Numbered from the stretch's first letter, positions 23,453 to 33,717 are shown. The stretch is 64,000 nt of DNA from Azospirillum sp. RU38E (GCF_900188385.1 NZ_FZOI01000013.1:105343-169342), one strand, 5' to 3'. The notes: generated from the sequence alone by a model not told the origin. A program made the numbers and translations.

Positions 23453-23740
23453 ATGAACGCCTTCACCGAATCCTCCCAGTTCACCATTTCCGCCCCCGAA
23501 GCCGCCGGGATGCCGGCCCAGGACGAGGCGGTGCGCACCCGCCTGTTCGATCAGTTCAACGCCTTCTGGCTGAACGCCATCCACGAAGGTGCGCCCTATG
23601 ACATGATCGGCACCATGTCGGTGACGGCCGCCATTTACGGCCTGTTGGCCAAGCATGGTGCTGAAACCACGGCCGGTTTCCTGGATGGTCTGGCCGGCGA
23701 CATCCGTTCCGGCATGTTCACCATTCCCCGTCCCAATTGA
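23453..23740 (+). CDS. Uncharacterised small protein in flagellar operon
   Basis: A 95-residue protein with ATG at 23453 and AAAGGAGAA just upstream, a near-perfect ribosome site. I do not recognise the family. It has no signal peptide, no cysteine and no clear membrane segment; the middle (DQFNAFWLNAIHEGAPYDMIGTMSVTAAIYGLLAKHG) is predicted helical and fairly hydrophobic. It lies 47 bases after flgL and is followed by a terminator, so it is co-expressed with flgK-flgL. A chaperone or assembly factor for the large FlgL is conceivable from position only. Confidence 0.7.
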   Translation: MNAFTESSQFTISAPEAAGMPAQDEAVRTRLFDQFNAFWLNAIHEGAPYDMIGTMSVTAAIYGLLAKHGAETTAGFLDGLAGDIRSGMFTIPRPN

Positions 23741-23771
23741 TCGGCGATGGGCCCCAGACGGGGCAAATTTC

Positions 23772-23804
23772 AAAGGGCCGGTTCCGCGAGGGACCGGCCC
23801 TTTT
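23772..23804 (+). terminator. Terminator of flgK-flgL operon
   Basis: AAAGGGCCGGT (23772-23782) pairs with ACCGGCCCTTT (23793-23803), then TT-GCTTT. Confidence 0.85.
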
Positions 23805-23948
23805 GCTTTGGCTTCACCAGCTTGATCGGCAAATCCGGCACGGGTCCGATCGGCAAAAACCGCCGGGCAGGGGCCGGCGGCAGAGCGTGCCGGGTGGGGT
23901 GGGACCCAGAACTGAGGAAAATCAGCGGATTCCGTCCCCATCCCCAGT

Positions 23949-23964
23949 TGGCATCACAATTGCT
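23949..23964 (+). promoter_or_regulatory. Sigma-54 promoter of flgE
   Basis: TGGCATCACAATTGCT fits TGGCAC-N5-TTGC with one mismatch and the exact spacing. It lies 43 bases before the hook gene start. Confidence 0.82.
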
Positions 23965-24006
23965 TAGGTACTGGCGACACGCCATTATTCCAACGGGAGT
24001 TTTCCC

Positions 24007-27000
24007 ATGAGCATCTTCGGCTCCTTGACCACTGGTATCGCCGGCCTGCAGGCCCAGGCCTCCGCGCTTGGCCATATCTCTGATAATATCGCCAATTCGC
24101 AGACCACCGGTTACAAGCGGGTGGATACCGCCTTCACCAATCTGGTGCTGCAATCCAACGCCCGTACCCATAGTCCCGGTGGTGTGGTGGCGCGCCCGTC
24201 CTACGCCAACAGCGTGGCCGGCAACATCTCCACGGTGGATCGTACCACCAATCTGGCAGTGCGTGGTCAGGGCTTCTTCAGCGTCAGCCGCCTGACAGAA
24301 GTCAATGGTGTCGCGACGCCGACGCAGGAACGCTTCTATACCCGTGACGGCAGCTTTGAGCTGAATGATGATCGCACGCTGGTCAATCGTTCCGGCTATG
24401 CGCTGAACGGCTATATTTACAATGAAGCGACCAATTCCTTCACGACGACGGCTTCGCCCATCAAGGTGACGGCGGATATCGACAGCCCGGTGCCGACCAA
24501 GAATATCACGCTCAAGGCCAACCTCCCGAAGGAACCCCAGGCCGGCACGCCGATCCAGCCGACCACCATCCAGATCTATGATGCGACCGGCACGCCGCGC
24601 GACATCACCCTGGGTTGGCGTCCTGGCCAGTCCGAGGGCTCCTGGCGCCTGTCCATCGACACCCCGGGTGCGACCGGCAAGCTGCCCCTGTCCGGCAACC
24701 TGACCGGCTTCCCGGTCAGTGCCGCTTCCACCAGCCTGACGCCGGGTGCCGAGGCCCGCAAACAGATCGACGAGGTGCAGTTCACCTCCCCCAAAGGTGA
24801 TGGCGCTTTCAAGATCGGTGACACCTACAAGGTCACCGTGAATGGGGCCGATTTTACCGAAACGATTACACCGACCAACGCTTCCCAGCTGTCCAACCTG
24901 ACCGGTGTTGCCCAGTCGCTGGCCGACAAGATCAACGCCTCCGTACCGCCCGCCGGCGTCAATGCCGTTGTCAGCGGTGGTCGCCTGCGTCTGACGGCTG
25001 CCGATGCCGGCACCGGTTTCACCCTGGCCACCAAAGTGACCAATGCGGCCCCCACCGCGAACACGGTGAACAGCCCCGTTACCACGGCCGCCACCGCGAC
25101 CCAGCCGCAGCAGAGCGTGTTGACCTTCGCCGGCAGCTCCATCGATATCGGTGACGTCTTCACCGTGAATGTCGATAACACGACGAACAAGACCTACAAG
25201 GTGGAAGTGACGGCGGCCAATGTCGGCCAGCTGAAGGATCTGAACGGTGTTGTCCAGGCGCTGGCTTCCCAGATCAACGCCAACTCGGCCGGCGAACGGG
25301 TGGTAGCCTCGGTTTCGGGTAATGCCCTGGCGCTGCGCAGCACCAGTGCTGGCGACAGTTTCAGTGTTGGCGACCAGGTGGGCGAGACGGTTACCCCCAA
25401 CAATGCCGGCGTGCAGCAGGTCACACAGCTCTCATACCCCGACCGCGCGCCGGTGGCGGGTGAAGAGTTGAGCGTGAGCGCGGACGGTCAGACCTATTCC
25501 TACAAGCTGACCCAGGCTGACATTGATGCGCTGCCGCAGCCGCCGAAGTTCAGCGACGCGTTGACGACCCACTTGCTGCCCACCATCACCAGCACAAACT
25601 TCACGGCCAGCGTCAGTGATAACCGGCTGGTGCTGACGGCTACGACGGCCGGCACCGGTTTCAATGTCACGGCGCGTGACAAGCTGATGCAGCCGTCGGT
25701 CACCAATGCTGCGGCTGCGGATAACACAACCTTTGTCAGCTCTCTGCAGGGCAATGTCAGCGGGGGGCGTCAGACCCAGCGCATTTCGATCGGGGGTGTT
25801 CCGGGCGATGTCGGGGCTGTCTATTCCGTGACGTTGCGCAGCCCCAGCCCCATCCAGACCGAGCCGACGGCGCAGCGTGGCACCACCATCACCCAGGCAA
25901 CCGCCACCAAGGCCCAGGTGACGGAACTGAACTATCCGGACCGCGCCCCGGTGGTGGGGGATATTTTCAGCCTGACCGTCAATGGCTCGCTTGCCAACTA
26001 TGGCCCCTTGACCCAGGCCGACATTGATGCGTTGCCGCAACCGCCGACGATGACGGATGCGTTGACCACGTACTTCCTGCCCACGATCACCAGCACGGAT
26101 GTCACCGCCGCTGTGGTGGGCAATAAGCTCCAGCTGACCGGCGTAAGCGTCGATCCTGTTACGGGTGCTAACAAGTCATTCAACGTCACCGATACCGATG
26201 CGATGGTCACCGATCCGACCTCGCAGAGGTTCGATTTCTCCAACGCCACGGCGGCGCCGGTACTGGGCAATGTCTATGCCGTCACCATGAACGGCACCAC
26301 CTATTCAACGCAGATCACGGAACAGAATATTGGGGATTTCCCTGATGTTAAGAGCGTGATGGAGAACCTCATTACCAAGGTGAATAATGATTTCGGTGCG
26401 CCGGTCAGCGCCAAGGCGATCACCAATGATAATGGCGATACGACCGGCATTGTGTTGACGGCCAAGGATGCCAGCATCAAGCTGGATGGCACACAGAAGA
26501 CCTTCCCCAGCTTCAGCAAGACCATCCCCTATACCACAACCGGTAAGGAGGTTTCGCTGGACGAAATCGCCACCAATCTGGCGGCTGCGGTCAATAAGGA
26601 ACCCGGCATCCCGGTGCGGGCGACGGCGGTTGGCGGCGTTCTCACCATGACCGGGAATGAGGATGGGCTGGCTTTCCTGGCAGAGCCCAATTCCACCTTG
26701 GGCTCGACGCCGGCCCACGTCACCTTGAACTTCGGCGGCACCTTGCCCAGCGGTGAGCAGGTCAAGACGGGTACGCTGTCCAGCCTGTCTTCCGCCAATG
26801 TCGGTGAAGGTAATGCCCGCGTAACGGCTGTGACGGCAGCCGGGCAGCCGGCCCAGATTTCCTTCGACGTGGATTATGGCAATGGGCCGCAGACCATCAC
26901 CCTGGATGTCGGCACCTTCGGTGAGGCTTCAGGCCTGACCGAGTTCAATGGCAGCCAGATCAACGTGACCTCCCAGCTTCAGGATGGCAGCCCGCAGGGC

Positions 27001-27354
27001 ACCTTCAAGGATGTGGAAGTGCGCGAAAATGGTGATGTGGTGGCCAACTATGACAATGGCCGCCGCCGCATCATCGCCCAGGTGCCGCTGGTCCTGTTCA
27101 ACAATGCCAATGCCCTGGGCCGTGAAAGCGGCGGCGTCTTCACGGAATCGGCGGAGAGCGGTCGGGCGCGCTTCAACGATACCGGCCAGAATGGTGCCGG
27201 CACCATCGCAGCCAGCAGCATTGAAGGTTCCAACGTGGATATCGCGCAGGAATTCACCAAGCTGATCGTGGCCCAGCGTTCCTATACGGCCAATACCCGC
27301 GTCATCACCACCACCGACGAAATGCTGACGGAGACCATCAACTTGAAGCGCTGA
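24007..27354 (+). CDS. flgE: Flagellar hook protein FlgE, giant with repeated modules
   Basis: Hook subunit of 1115 residues; most FlgE proteins have about 400. The N-terminus MSIFGSLTTGIAGLQAQASALGHISDNIANSQTTGYKRVDTAF and C-terminus SSIEGSNVDIAQEFTKLIVAQRSYTANTRVITTTDEMLTETINLKR (cited as landmarks) are the standard hook D0 helices. Between about 255 and 880 are at least five beta-rich units of roughly 85-110 residues, beginning near 256, 369, 470, 636 and 739, with a G-x-V/T-Y/F-x-V-x-x-N signature. Units three and four share PDRAPV, LTQADIDALPQPP and LPTITST. These would form extra outer domains of the hook. It has its own sigma-54 promoter and terminator. Confidence 0.9.
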   Translation: MSIFGSLTTGIAGLQAQASALGHISDNIANSQTTGYKRVDTAFTNLVLQSNARTHSPGGVVARPSYANSVAGNISTVDRTTNLAVRGQGFFSVSRLTEVNGVATPTQERFYTRDGSFELNDDRTLVNRSGYALNGYIYNEATNSFTTTASPIKVTADIDSPVPTKNITLKANLPKEPQAGTPIQPTTIQIYDATGTPRDITLGWRPGQSEGSWRLSIDTPGATGKLPLSGNLTGFPVSAASTSLTPGAEARKQIDEVQFTSPKGDGAFKIGDTYKVTVNGADFTETITPTNASQLSNLTGVAQSLADKINASVPPAGVNAVVSGGRLRLTAADAGTGFTLATKVTNAAPTANTVNSPVTTAATATQPQQSVLTFAGSSIDIGDVFTVNVDNTTNKTYKVEVTAANVGQLKDLNGVVQALASQINANSAGERVVASVSGNALALRSTSAGDSFSVGDQVGETVTPNNAGVQQVTQLSYPDRAPVAGEELSVSADGQTYSYKLTQADIDALPQPPKFSDALTTHLLPTITSTNFTASVSDNRLVLTATTAGTGFNVTARDKLMQPSVTNAAAADNTTFVSSLQGNVSGGRQTQRISIGGVPGDVGAVYSVTLRSPSPIQTEPTAQRGTTITQATATKAQVTELNYPDRAPVVGDIFSLTVNGSLANYGPLTQADIDALPQPPTMTDALTTYFLPTITSTDVTAAVVGNKLQLTGVSVDPVTGANKSFNVTDTDAMVTDPTSQRFDFSNATAAPVLGNVYAVTMNGTTYSTQITEQNIGDFPDVKSVMENLITKVNNDFGAPVSAKAITNDNGDTTGIVLTAKDASIKLDGTQKTFPSFSKTIPYTTTGKEVSLDEIATNLAAAVNKEPGIPVRATAVGGVLTMTGNEDGLAFLAEPNSTLGSTPAHVTLNFGGTLPSGEQVKTGTLSSLSSANVGEGNARVTAVTAAGQPAQISFDVDYGNGPQTITLDVGTFGEASGLTEFNGSQINVTSQLQDGSPQGTFKDVEVRENGDVVANYDNGRRRIIAQVPLVLFNNANALGRESGGVFTESAESGRARFNDTGQNGAGTIAASSIEGSNVDIAQEFTKLIVAQRSYTANTRVITTTDEMLTETINLKR
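25507..26096 (+). repeat. Internal direct repeat within flgE
   Basis: About 90 bases at 25507-25596 recur with high identity at 26008-26096, 501 bases downstream and in frame (a multiple of three). Both encode LTQADIDALPQPP...LPTITST. The preceding YPDRAPV segments repeat as well. This shows fairly recent in-frame duplication of a hook module. Confidence 0.85.
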
Positions 27355-27400
27355 TCCAGCGGGCGGCACCGGCCCCTTACCCCAGGTGCATGGCGTGTCG

Positions 27401-27426
27401 ATCCCGGCCCCGCAAGGGGCCGGGAT
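27401..27426 (+). terminator. Terminator after flgE
   Basis: ATCCCGGCCCC (27401-27411) pairs with GGGGCCGGGAT (27416-27426) around GCAA; only a weak T-stretch follows. Confidence 0.65.
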
Positions 27427-27545
27427 TTCGCGTTTATGGGGTACCGGCATCCGGCAGCGATGGCGCCCTGCCAGGGACCGGCTGGTCAAAATGCGGGAAG
27501 CGAACTATGTTACAGCGATAGGTTCTTCTCTCTGCGCCGTGTAAT

Positions 27546-28121
27546 ATGTCTGTCTCCGGCCTGTCCGTTCTGTCGGGTGCTGCGTCGCCGCGTGTCGGTG
27601 GCGGTGGGGCAGCCGCGTCCGGACAGAAAGCGCTGTCCAACGAACAGCAGCAGCAAGTGCGGGAGCTGCAGAAGACCGACACGCAGGTGCGCCAGCATGA
27701 GCAGGCGCATAAGACGGCCGGCGGCCCCTATGCCGGGGCGATTCAACTGGAATATACCACCGGGCCGGATGGACGCCGTTATGCCACGGCAGGCGAGGTG
27801 CCGATTGATGCCTCCCCTGTCCGCAACAACCCGGAAGCCACCATCACCAAGATGGAGGTGGTCAAGCGGGCAGCACTGGCCCCCCCTGACCCATCGCCGC
27901 AGGACCGGGCGGTTGCCTCGCAGGCCGACGCCACCAAGGCCCAGGCACAGAATGAACTGCGGGATAAGCAGCAGGATGGTGGCGGCGATGATGGCCAGGA
28001 ACGGCCCAATCCCGCATCCCCGTTACTGAACCGGCAGGCGCAGGCTGCCTATGGGCTGGCTGCTGCGGCAGCGCCGACCCCGGCAAAGGCTGCCGCTCCG
28101 GGGCTGAATATCACGGCGTGA
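27546..28121 (+). CDS. SprA-related putative metalloprotease-like protein
   Basis: A 191-residue protein starting at 27546. After a short Ser/Gly-rich start, the segment [59 protein letters not shown] contains H-E-Q-A-H, an HExxH zinc motif, followed by the GP-D-G-R-x-Y-A-x-x-G-E-V pattern known from the SprA-related (PF12118-type, 'CJM1_0395') family. The last 80 residues are disordered and Ala/Gln/Asp-rich. Its place after flgE makes an extracellular or flagellar link possible, but a terminator separates them. Confidence 0.75.
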   Translation: MSVSGLSVLSGAASPRVGGGGAAASGQKALSNEQQQQVRELQKTDTQVRQHEQAHKTAGGPYAGAIQLEYTTGPDGRRYATAGEVPIDASPVRNNPEATITKMEVVKRAALAPPDPSPQDRAVASQADATKAQAQNELRDKQQDGGGDDGQERPNPASPLLNRQAQAAYGLAAAAAPTPAKAAAPGLNITA

Positions 28122-28142
28122 AACAGGCCAGCTCACGTGGAA

Positions 28143-28174
28143 CATCTCCCCGCCCCGGTCAGGGCGGGGAGATG
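28143..28174. terminator. Hairpin between convergent genes
   Basis: CATCTCCCCGCCC (28143-28155) pairs with GGGCGGGGAGATG (28162-28174). There is no long T-run; the position between convergent genes supports a bidirectional terminator. Confidence 0.6.
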
Positions 28175-28183
28175 CTGGGCTGA

Positions 28184-28765
28184 TCAGCTGGCTTTCGGCA
28201 GGGCCTTTTCAACCGCCGTCAGGAACTCGGCATTATCCGGTTCGATCTTGGAGGGGAAGGCCGCGACCAGCGTGCCGTCGGGCGCCAGCAGATACTTGTG
28301 GAAGTTCCATTTCGGCTCCCCCTTCTGGGCTGCCACCCACTTGTAGAACGGGTGGGCCTGGGCGCCCTTCACCGGTTCCTTGGTGGTCATGGGGAAGTCG
28401 ATGGCGAAATTGACGTTGCAGAATTCCTTGATTTCCTTGTCGGAGCCGGGCTCCTGGCCGCCAAAATCATTGGAGGGGACGCCAACCACGACCAACCCCT
28501 TGTCGCGATACTTTTCCCACAGGGTTTCCAAGCCCTTGTACTGGGGCGTGTAACCGCACATGGAGGCGGTGTTCACCACCAGCACGGCCTTGCCCTTATA
28601 CTGGGACAGGGGCAGCGCCCCACCTTCAATGGCCTGGAAGGTGAAGTCATAAGCGTTTTCGGCCTTGGCCGGGGTGGCCAGAGGACCAAAGCCCGCCAGC
28701 AGGGCCAGCCCGGCGCAAAGCCCCATGAAGGCGCGGCGGGTGGAAGAACGACTCACCAGTTCCAT
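28184..28765 (-). CDS. Glutathione peroxidase-family thiol peroxidase, exported
   Basis: Reduces hydroperoxides through an active cysteine; probably acts in the periplasm. I chose the ATG at 28765, preceded by AGGTGAG; the protein has 193 residues. The N-terminus SRSSTRRAFMGLCAGLALLAGFGPLATPAKA is a twin-arginine-type signal. The catalytic Cys70 lies in VNTASMCGYTPQYKGLE, and the Trp-Asn pair is in PKWNFHKYL. The usual NQFGxQEPG loop reads SNDFGGQEPGS, so the first glutamine is replaced by aspartate, a variant also seen in other alphaproteobacterial members as I recall. It is monocistronic as far as can be seen. Confidence 0.87.
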   Translation of the reverse strand: MELVSRSSTRRAFMGLCAGLALLAGFGPLATPAKAENAYDFTFQAIEGGALPLSQYKGKAVLVVNTASMCGYTPQYKGLETLWEKYRDKGLVVVGVPSNDFGGQEPGSDKEIKEFCNVNFAIDFPMTTKEPVKGAQAHPFYKWVAAQKGEPKWNFHKYLLAPDGTLVAAFPSKIEPDNAEFLTAVEKALPKAS

Positions 28766-28850
28766 GATCTCACCTGATCGGTTGGCATTATGCATCTTGG
28801 CAAAACCCTGCGCCGTCACCGGCAGCTTGGTTTAACCATTATTTAGGGGC

Positions 28851-31316
28851 TTAAGCGTCGCCGTCCAGTGTTTCCCGTACCTTTGCCGCCAGCGCATCCA
28901 GCCCGAATGGTTTCTGCAGGAAATGGGTGCCGGGGTCCAGCACGCCATTATGGACGACCGCGTTGCGGGTATAACCGGTGGTGTACAGCACCTTCAGCCC
29001 CGGCAGCAGGGACTGCGCCTTGTCGGCCAGCTGGCGCCCGGTCATTTCCGGCATCACCACATCGGTGAACATCAGGGATGGCCGGCAGCCCGCTTCGATC
29101 AGCGACAACGCCTCCAGCCCGCTGGCCGCCTCCACCACTGTATAGCCCAGCTCCCGCAGGGCTTCGACGGAGAAGCGGCGGACCCGTTCCTCATCCTCCA
29201 CCACCAGCACCACCTCCCCCGGCCGGGCCACCTGCCCCGGCTTGGCTTCGCTACGGCGCTGATAGGGCAGGGCATCGCCATAATGGCGGGGCAGATAGAT
29301 TTTCACGCAGGTGCCGTGCCCCGGCTCCGAATAGATTTTCACATGGCCGCCAGATTGGCGGACAAAGCCGAACACTTGCGACAGGCCCAGCCCGGTGCCG
29401 CGCCCGACCCCCTTGGTGGTGAAGAACGGGTCGAAGGCGCGGGCCAGCACCTCCGGCGTCATGCCGTCACCCGTGTCGGTCACGGCGATCAGCACATATT
29501 GGCCCGGCTGCACCTCATGTTCGGCACCATAGGCATCGTCGATGAAGGCATTGGCCGTCTCAATCGTCAGCCGTCCACCGCCGGGCATGGCGTCGCGGGC
29601 ATTGACGGCCAGGTTGATCAGGGCATTTTCCAGCTGGTTGGGGTCGACATGGGTGCGCCACAAGCCGGCAGCGCGCACCATTTCCACCCGGATCGGTTCG
29701 CCAAGCGCCCGTAGCAGCAGCTCCGACATGCCATTGATCAGGCTGTTGGCATCGACGATCTGTGGGGCCAGCGGCTGCTGGCGGGCGAAGGCCAGCAGCC
29801 GTTCCGTCAGGGCGGCGGCCCGATGTGCCCCATCCATGGCGCCTTCAATATAAGGGGCGATGTTGGTGTCGCCGCGCGCCAGCCGGCGCTGCATCAGCGT
29901 CAGGCCGCTGATGATGACAGCCAGCATATTGTTGAAATCATGGGCGATGCCGCCGGTCAGCTGGCCCACCGCCTCCATCTTCTGGGCCTGACGCAGGCGG
30001 CTTTCCGCCTCCAGCAGCTTGGCCGTGCGCTCATTCACCTCGCGCTCCAGCTCCTCCCGTGATCGGGCCAGCACCTCGCGCGCATCCACGATGGCCTGGA
30101 TGTCGGTACAGGTGCCGAACCAGCGGACAATCCTGCCATCGCTGTCCCGCACCGGCTGTGCCCGGCCCATGGCCCAGAGATAGCGGCCCGAGCGGTGGCG
30201 CATCCGGTATTCGATGCGATAGGGGGTGCCGGTGGCAAGCGAGTTACGCCAGCATTCCCAGGTTCGTGCCTGATCTTCCGGATGAATGACACTATCCCAG
30301 GCGTCGCCATCACTGGCCCCGCGTGGCAGGCCGGTAAATTCGTACCAGCGGTCATTATAGTAATCGAGATAGCCATCGGCGCGGGCTGACCAGACCATGT
30401 CATCAATGGAATTGCTGAGCGCCTGCAGGTGCGCCTCACTATCCCGGACCCGTTGTTCCGCTTCAAAACGGTCAGCAATGTCGATGACCGAGCCGATATA
30501 GCCCAGGAAGCTGCCATCCTCGGCAAAACGCGGGGCGGCGGCGTCGATGGCCCAGCGATAGAGGCCATCGGCCCGCCGCAGCCGGTATTCCAGCCGGAAC
30601 GGCTCCCCTCGCTCCCCGGCGGCGGCGAAGATGCGTTCGGCTTCCGCCCGGTCCTCCGGATGCACCATCTCCAGCCAGCCCAGACCCTGCCCTTCATCTT
30701 GCCCCTGGCCGGTAAATTCATACCAGGAGCGGTTGAGATAGGTGCAGAGCCCCTTCTGGTCGGTGACCCACATCATCACCGGGGCATGGTCGGCCATATT
30801 GCGGAAGCGCGCCTCGCTTTCCCGCAGCCGCCGTTCCCCCAGCACCCGCCCCGTCGTTTCCGAGACGATGCAGAGCACGCCGCCGATGCTGCCATCCGTA
30901 TCGAAGACGGGGGAATAGGAGATGTCGAAATAGACTGTCTCCGGATAGCCATGCCGTTCAATGTAGAATGGCCGGTCATTGGCGAAGACGGTCTGGCCAC
31001 TGTCCCGCACCGATTGCAGCAGCGGATGCAGATCGTCCCACAGTTCCGACCAATATTCCGCCGCCGGCCGCCCCAGCGCGTCGGGATGTTTCAGACCGAT
31101 GGTGGGGGCATAGGCATCATTGTAAAGTGCGATGAAGGTCGGTCCCCAAAACAGCACGATCTGGGCCTTGGCGGTCAGCATCAGGCCGACCGTGGTTTTT
31201 AAGGCGCCGGGCCAGCTCTCTGGCGCGCCCAGGGGGGATTGCGACCAGTCCTTGCGCTGCATCAGCGCCCCGATTTCCCCGCCACGGGCAAGGAAGGCGG
31301 CGGTCTGTTGCGGCAT
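28851..31316 (-). CDS. Hybrid sensor histidine kinase with three PAS domains and a receiver
   Basis: Soluble-looking hybrid kinase of 821 residues from the ATG at 31316 (GGGAGC upstream). Domain order: PAS-like sensor (about 35-155), PAS (165-285), PAS (292-412), coiled coil, HisKA with phosphate-accepting H459 in [11 protein letters not shown], HATPase with N-box around 562-575 ([17 protein letters not shown]) and G-boxes DTGDGM and GRGTGLGLS, then a receiver with acidic VEDEE and phosphorylatable D752 in TDVVMPEM. No membrane segment is seen, so it should sense a cytoplasmic signal; no cofactor site can be assigned. No partner regulator lies nearby. Confidence 0.9.
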   Translation of the reverse strand: MPQQTAAFLARGGEIGALMQRKDWSQSPLGAPESWPGALKTTVGLMLTAKAQIVLFWGPTFIALYNDAYAPTIGLKHPDALGRPAAEYWSELWDDLHPLLQSVRDSGQTVFANDRPFYIERHGYPETVYFDISYSPVFDTDGSIGGVLCIVSETTGRVLGERRLRESEARFRNMADHAPVMMWVTDQKGLCTYLNRSWYEFTGQGQDEGQGLGWLEMVHPEDRAEAERIFAAAGERGEPFRLEYRLRRADGLYRWAIDAAAPRFAEDGSFLGYIGSVIDIADRFEAEQRVRDSEAHLQALSNSIDDMVWSARADGYLDYYNDRWYEFTGLPRGASDGDAWDSVIHPEDQARTWECWRNSLATGTPYRIEYRMRHRSGRYLWAMGRAQPVRDSDGRIVRWFGTCTDIQAIVDAREVLARSREELEREVNERTAKLLEAESRLRQAQKMEAVGQLTGGIAHDFNNMLAVIISGLTLMQRRLARGDTNIAPYIEGAMDGAHRAAALTERLLAFARQQPLAPQIVDANSLINGMSELLLRALGEPIRVEMVRAAGLWRTHVDPNQLENALINLAVNARDAMPGGGRLTIETANAFIDDAYGAEHEVQPGQYVLIAVTDTGDGMTPEVLARAFDPFFTTKGVGRGTGLGLSQVFGFVRQSGGHVKIYSEPGHGTCVKIYLPRHYGDALPYQRRSEAKPGQVARPGEVVLVVEDEERVRRFSVEALRELGYTVVEAASGLEALSLIEAGCRPSLMFTDVVMPEMTGRQLADKAQSLLPGLKVLYTTGYTRNAVVHNGVLDPGTHFLQKPFGLDALAAKVRETLDGDA

Positions 31317-31428
31317 GGTTGCTCCCGTCGGGGTGTGCCGGCCCGGATGTTTCCCAGGAATATCCCCTGGAGAACATGTTCGGGGCCGGTGGTCAATTAG
31401 TGCCAACGGGTTATATCCGCGACCGCCC

Positions 31429-33717
31429 TCAACGCTGTTCGCCGAATACCTTGCCGGAGATGGCGGGGCTCATGAACTCGCCCAGATTCTTCAGCACCAC
31501 GCGGAAGAACAGCCGGTCACCGGTATCGACGCCGGTGCGTTCGGTATAGTTGCGTTCCCCCACCAGCTGGAAGGTCAGGCATTCATCCTGATAGGTGATG
31601 GTGGCGCCGCTGCGCAGCGGTCCGCTGCCGCCCTTGGCCAGATCGCGGCGATGGTTGATGCCGACCGACCAGTGCTCGGTGATGGCGGAATTGATGGCCA
31701 GGGTCAGTTCTTCACGGTCACGCAGGCTGGTGCTGCTGGTGATGCTGTTGGTGGGGGACTGGGCCAGCTTGTCGATGAAGACATAGCCGCCGGAGACGCG
31801 GAACTGCTGCGGACCAATGGTGCCATAGACATCGTGGAGGCGCTGGGCCAGCGTCTTGCTGTCCAACCGGAAGGAATAGCTGACATCCATCCAGGGGCTG
31901 GGGCTCAGCTCCAGCTTGCCGACCACGTCAGAGCTGCGACGGCGCAGGCCGGAGCTTTCCGGGAAGTCCGTGTCTTTCTGCAGCCGGTAGGATTGGCCGA
32001 CAAACAGCGTGCTGCTGCCACCGCCAAAGCCATAGAAGCCGTTTTTCACACCATAGGTGACGCGCTGCCCGCCCTCCAGCCGGTCAATGCCATTATAGCG
32101 GGAGGCGCTGAACAGGTTGGTGTAATCGAACTCGATATCCTGGCTGTCCTCGTTGGGGATGGCCGAACTGGCAGAGATATTGGGGGCGGCCGACAGCATC
32201 ACCATCGGTTCCACCATATGCTGCACCGTGCCCATCTGGCGGGCCAGCGGCATGGAGACGGTCCATTCCGCGTGCGGGAAGGCGCGCAGCCGCGCCTTGT
32301 CATCGCGGTCGACCGTGCCATCGGCCCGGCGCAGGTCGGACACCCAGTAGCCGTCGGTGCGCATTTCGGCATTCAGGGTGGAAACAAGGCCGATGGGGGC
32401 GATGTCGCTGCGCCGCCAGCCCAGGGCGCTGGACAGGCGGCGTGTATCATTGCCGTCACTGCGCAGCAGCGACAGCAGGCCGGCATCAAACTCCCAACGG
32501 CCGCCCAGCAGGCTGCCCGGCTCGCCCAGCAGATTATACTGGGCCATGGGCAGCACCACCGGCTCTTCCTCCCGGTTGGCGGGGCGAAGATCCTGGAAAT
32601 CATAGGCGTTGAAGCTGAAATAATCCCGGCCGCTGAACCATTCCACGAAGGCGCGGCTGTTCAGGATGTCTTCTGCCGAATAATCATAGCGCAGCAGATG
32701 CGTATTGTCGGTGACGCGCCGCAGGTCGAAACCCCAGCGCCAGTTCTGGTCAATGTCGAACCGGCCATTGGCGAAGATATGGCCCCGGAAATTCTTCTTC
32801 ACCACTTCCTGATTGCCGATGATGCGTGGCCGGTCGGCATAGGTGGCGCTGCCTGACAGGTTGAGGCTGCCACTGCCGAAGCGCTGGCGATATTCACCAC
32901 CCAGCAGCAGATCATCCTCCGTGCTGGGCACGGCCTCCAGGGTGAAATCCTTCGATTCGTCGATATCGAAGAAATATTTGATGCGGGCATAGGTGCCCAG
33001 ATCGGAACTGATGCCCCCGGCCGGCGGCAGGAAGCCGCTGCGCCGTTCCACGGTGGGATCGGGATGGCCGAAGAAGGGCATATACATCACCGGAACGCCC
33101 ATCACCTCCAGCGTGGCGTCCCGGTAATAGATATCGTGCTTTTCCTGATCATGGGTGATGCGGGCGGCCCGGATCTGCCAGATGGGCGGGCGCGTCGGGT
33201 CGCTGGCGCACAGCTCGCAAGGCGAATAGACGCCCTTTTCCATGCGGGTATAGCGCCCGTCCAGCCGTTCGCCCTGCAGGGCGGCGAACTTGGAATTATC
33301 CGACATCAGGATGCGGACCTGATCGACGAAGCCCCGGGAAAGATCGTCCGACAGCTCGGTGTAATTGGCGAACAGCACCTCGCCCGTTGGCTCCAGGATG
33401 GAGACATTGCCCGACGCGGTGACGATGTTGGTCTTTTCCGAGAAGCTGACCGTATCAGCCAGCAGCAGGCGTGCCCCCTGGCTCAGCTCCACATGGCCGC
33501 GCGCGGTGACGATGCCCAGATCCTCATCATAATCCAGATGGTCGGCCGACAGCAGCACCGGCTGCCCCTTGCCCTTGTCCTTCTCCGCGCTGCCGAGTGC
33601 GACGGGGGAGACGCCGGGCGTGCCCACCGGGTTGGTCTGCGCCCAGGCCGCCGGCGCGCCAAGGGCCAGGGCGGAGCAGAGCAGCAGGCGGCGGAGGCGA
33701 AGGGTGGTCGGCGTCAT
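31429..33717 (-). CDS. lptD: LPS-assembly protein LptD
   Basis: Outer-membrane barrel that, with LptE, inserts lipopolysaccharide into the outer leaflet. It has 762 residues from the ATG at 33717, where the signal peptide MTPTTLRLRRLLLCSALALGAPAAWA begins. The OstA-like periplasmic domain (LSADHLDYDEDLGIVTARGHVELSQGARLLLADTVSF) is followed by the alphaproteobacterial hallmark SPCELCASDPTRPPIWQIRA and VMYMPFFGHPDPTVERRSGFLPP, then the barrel. The usual neighbours surA, pdxA and rsmA are absent; a hybrid kinase follows 112 bases downstream. Confidence 0.92.
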   Translation of the reverse strand: MTPTTLRLRRLLLCSALALGAPAAWAQTNPVGTPGVSPVALGSAEKDKGKGQPVLLSADHLDYDEDLGIVTARGHVELSQGARLLLADTVSFSEKTNIVTASGNVSILEPTGEVLFANYTELSDDLSRGFVDQVRILMSDNSKFAALQGERLDGRYTRMEKGVYSPCELCASDPTRPPIWQIRAARITHDQEKHDIYYRDATLEVMGVPVMYMPFFGHPDPTVERRSGFLPPAGGISSDLGTYARIKYFFDIDESKDFTLEAVPSTEDDLLLGGEYRQRFGSGSLNLSGSATYADRPRIIGNQEVVKKNFRGHIFANGRFDIDQNWRWGFDLRRVTDNTHLLRYDYSAEDILNSRAFVEWFSGRDYFSFNAYDFQDLRPANREEEPVVLPMAQYNLLGEPGSLLGGRWEFDAGLLSLLRSDGNDTRRLSSALGWRRSDIAPIGLVSTLNAEMRTDGYWVSDLRRADGTVDRDDKARLRAFPHAEWTVSMPLARQMGTVQHMVEPMVMLSAAPNISASSAIPNEDSQDIEFDYTNLFSASRYNGIDRLEGGQRVTYGVKNGFYGFGGGSSTLFVGQSYRLQKDTDFPESSGLRRRSSDVVGKLELSPSPWMDVSYSFRLDSKTLAQRLHDVYGTIGPQQFRVSGGYVFIDKLAQSPTNSITSSTSLRDREELTLAINSAITEHWSVGINHRRDLAKGGSGPLRSGATITYQDECLTFQLVGERNYTERTGVDTGDRLFFRVVLKNLGEFMSPAISGKVFGEQR

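Noticed and set aside
31132..32856. 574-codon plus-strand frame over the kinase and lptD
   Set aside because: It bridges two genes supported on the other strand and has no domain pattern.
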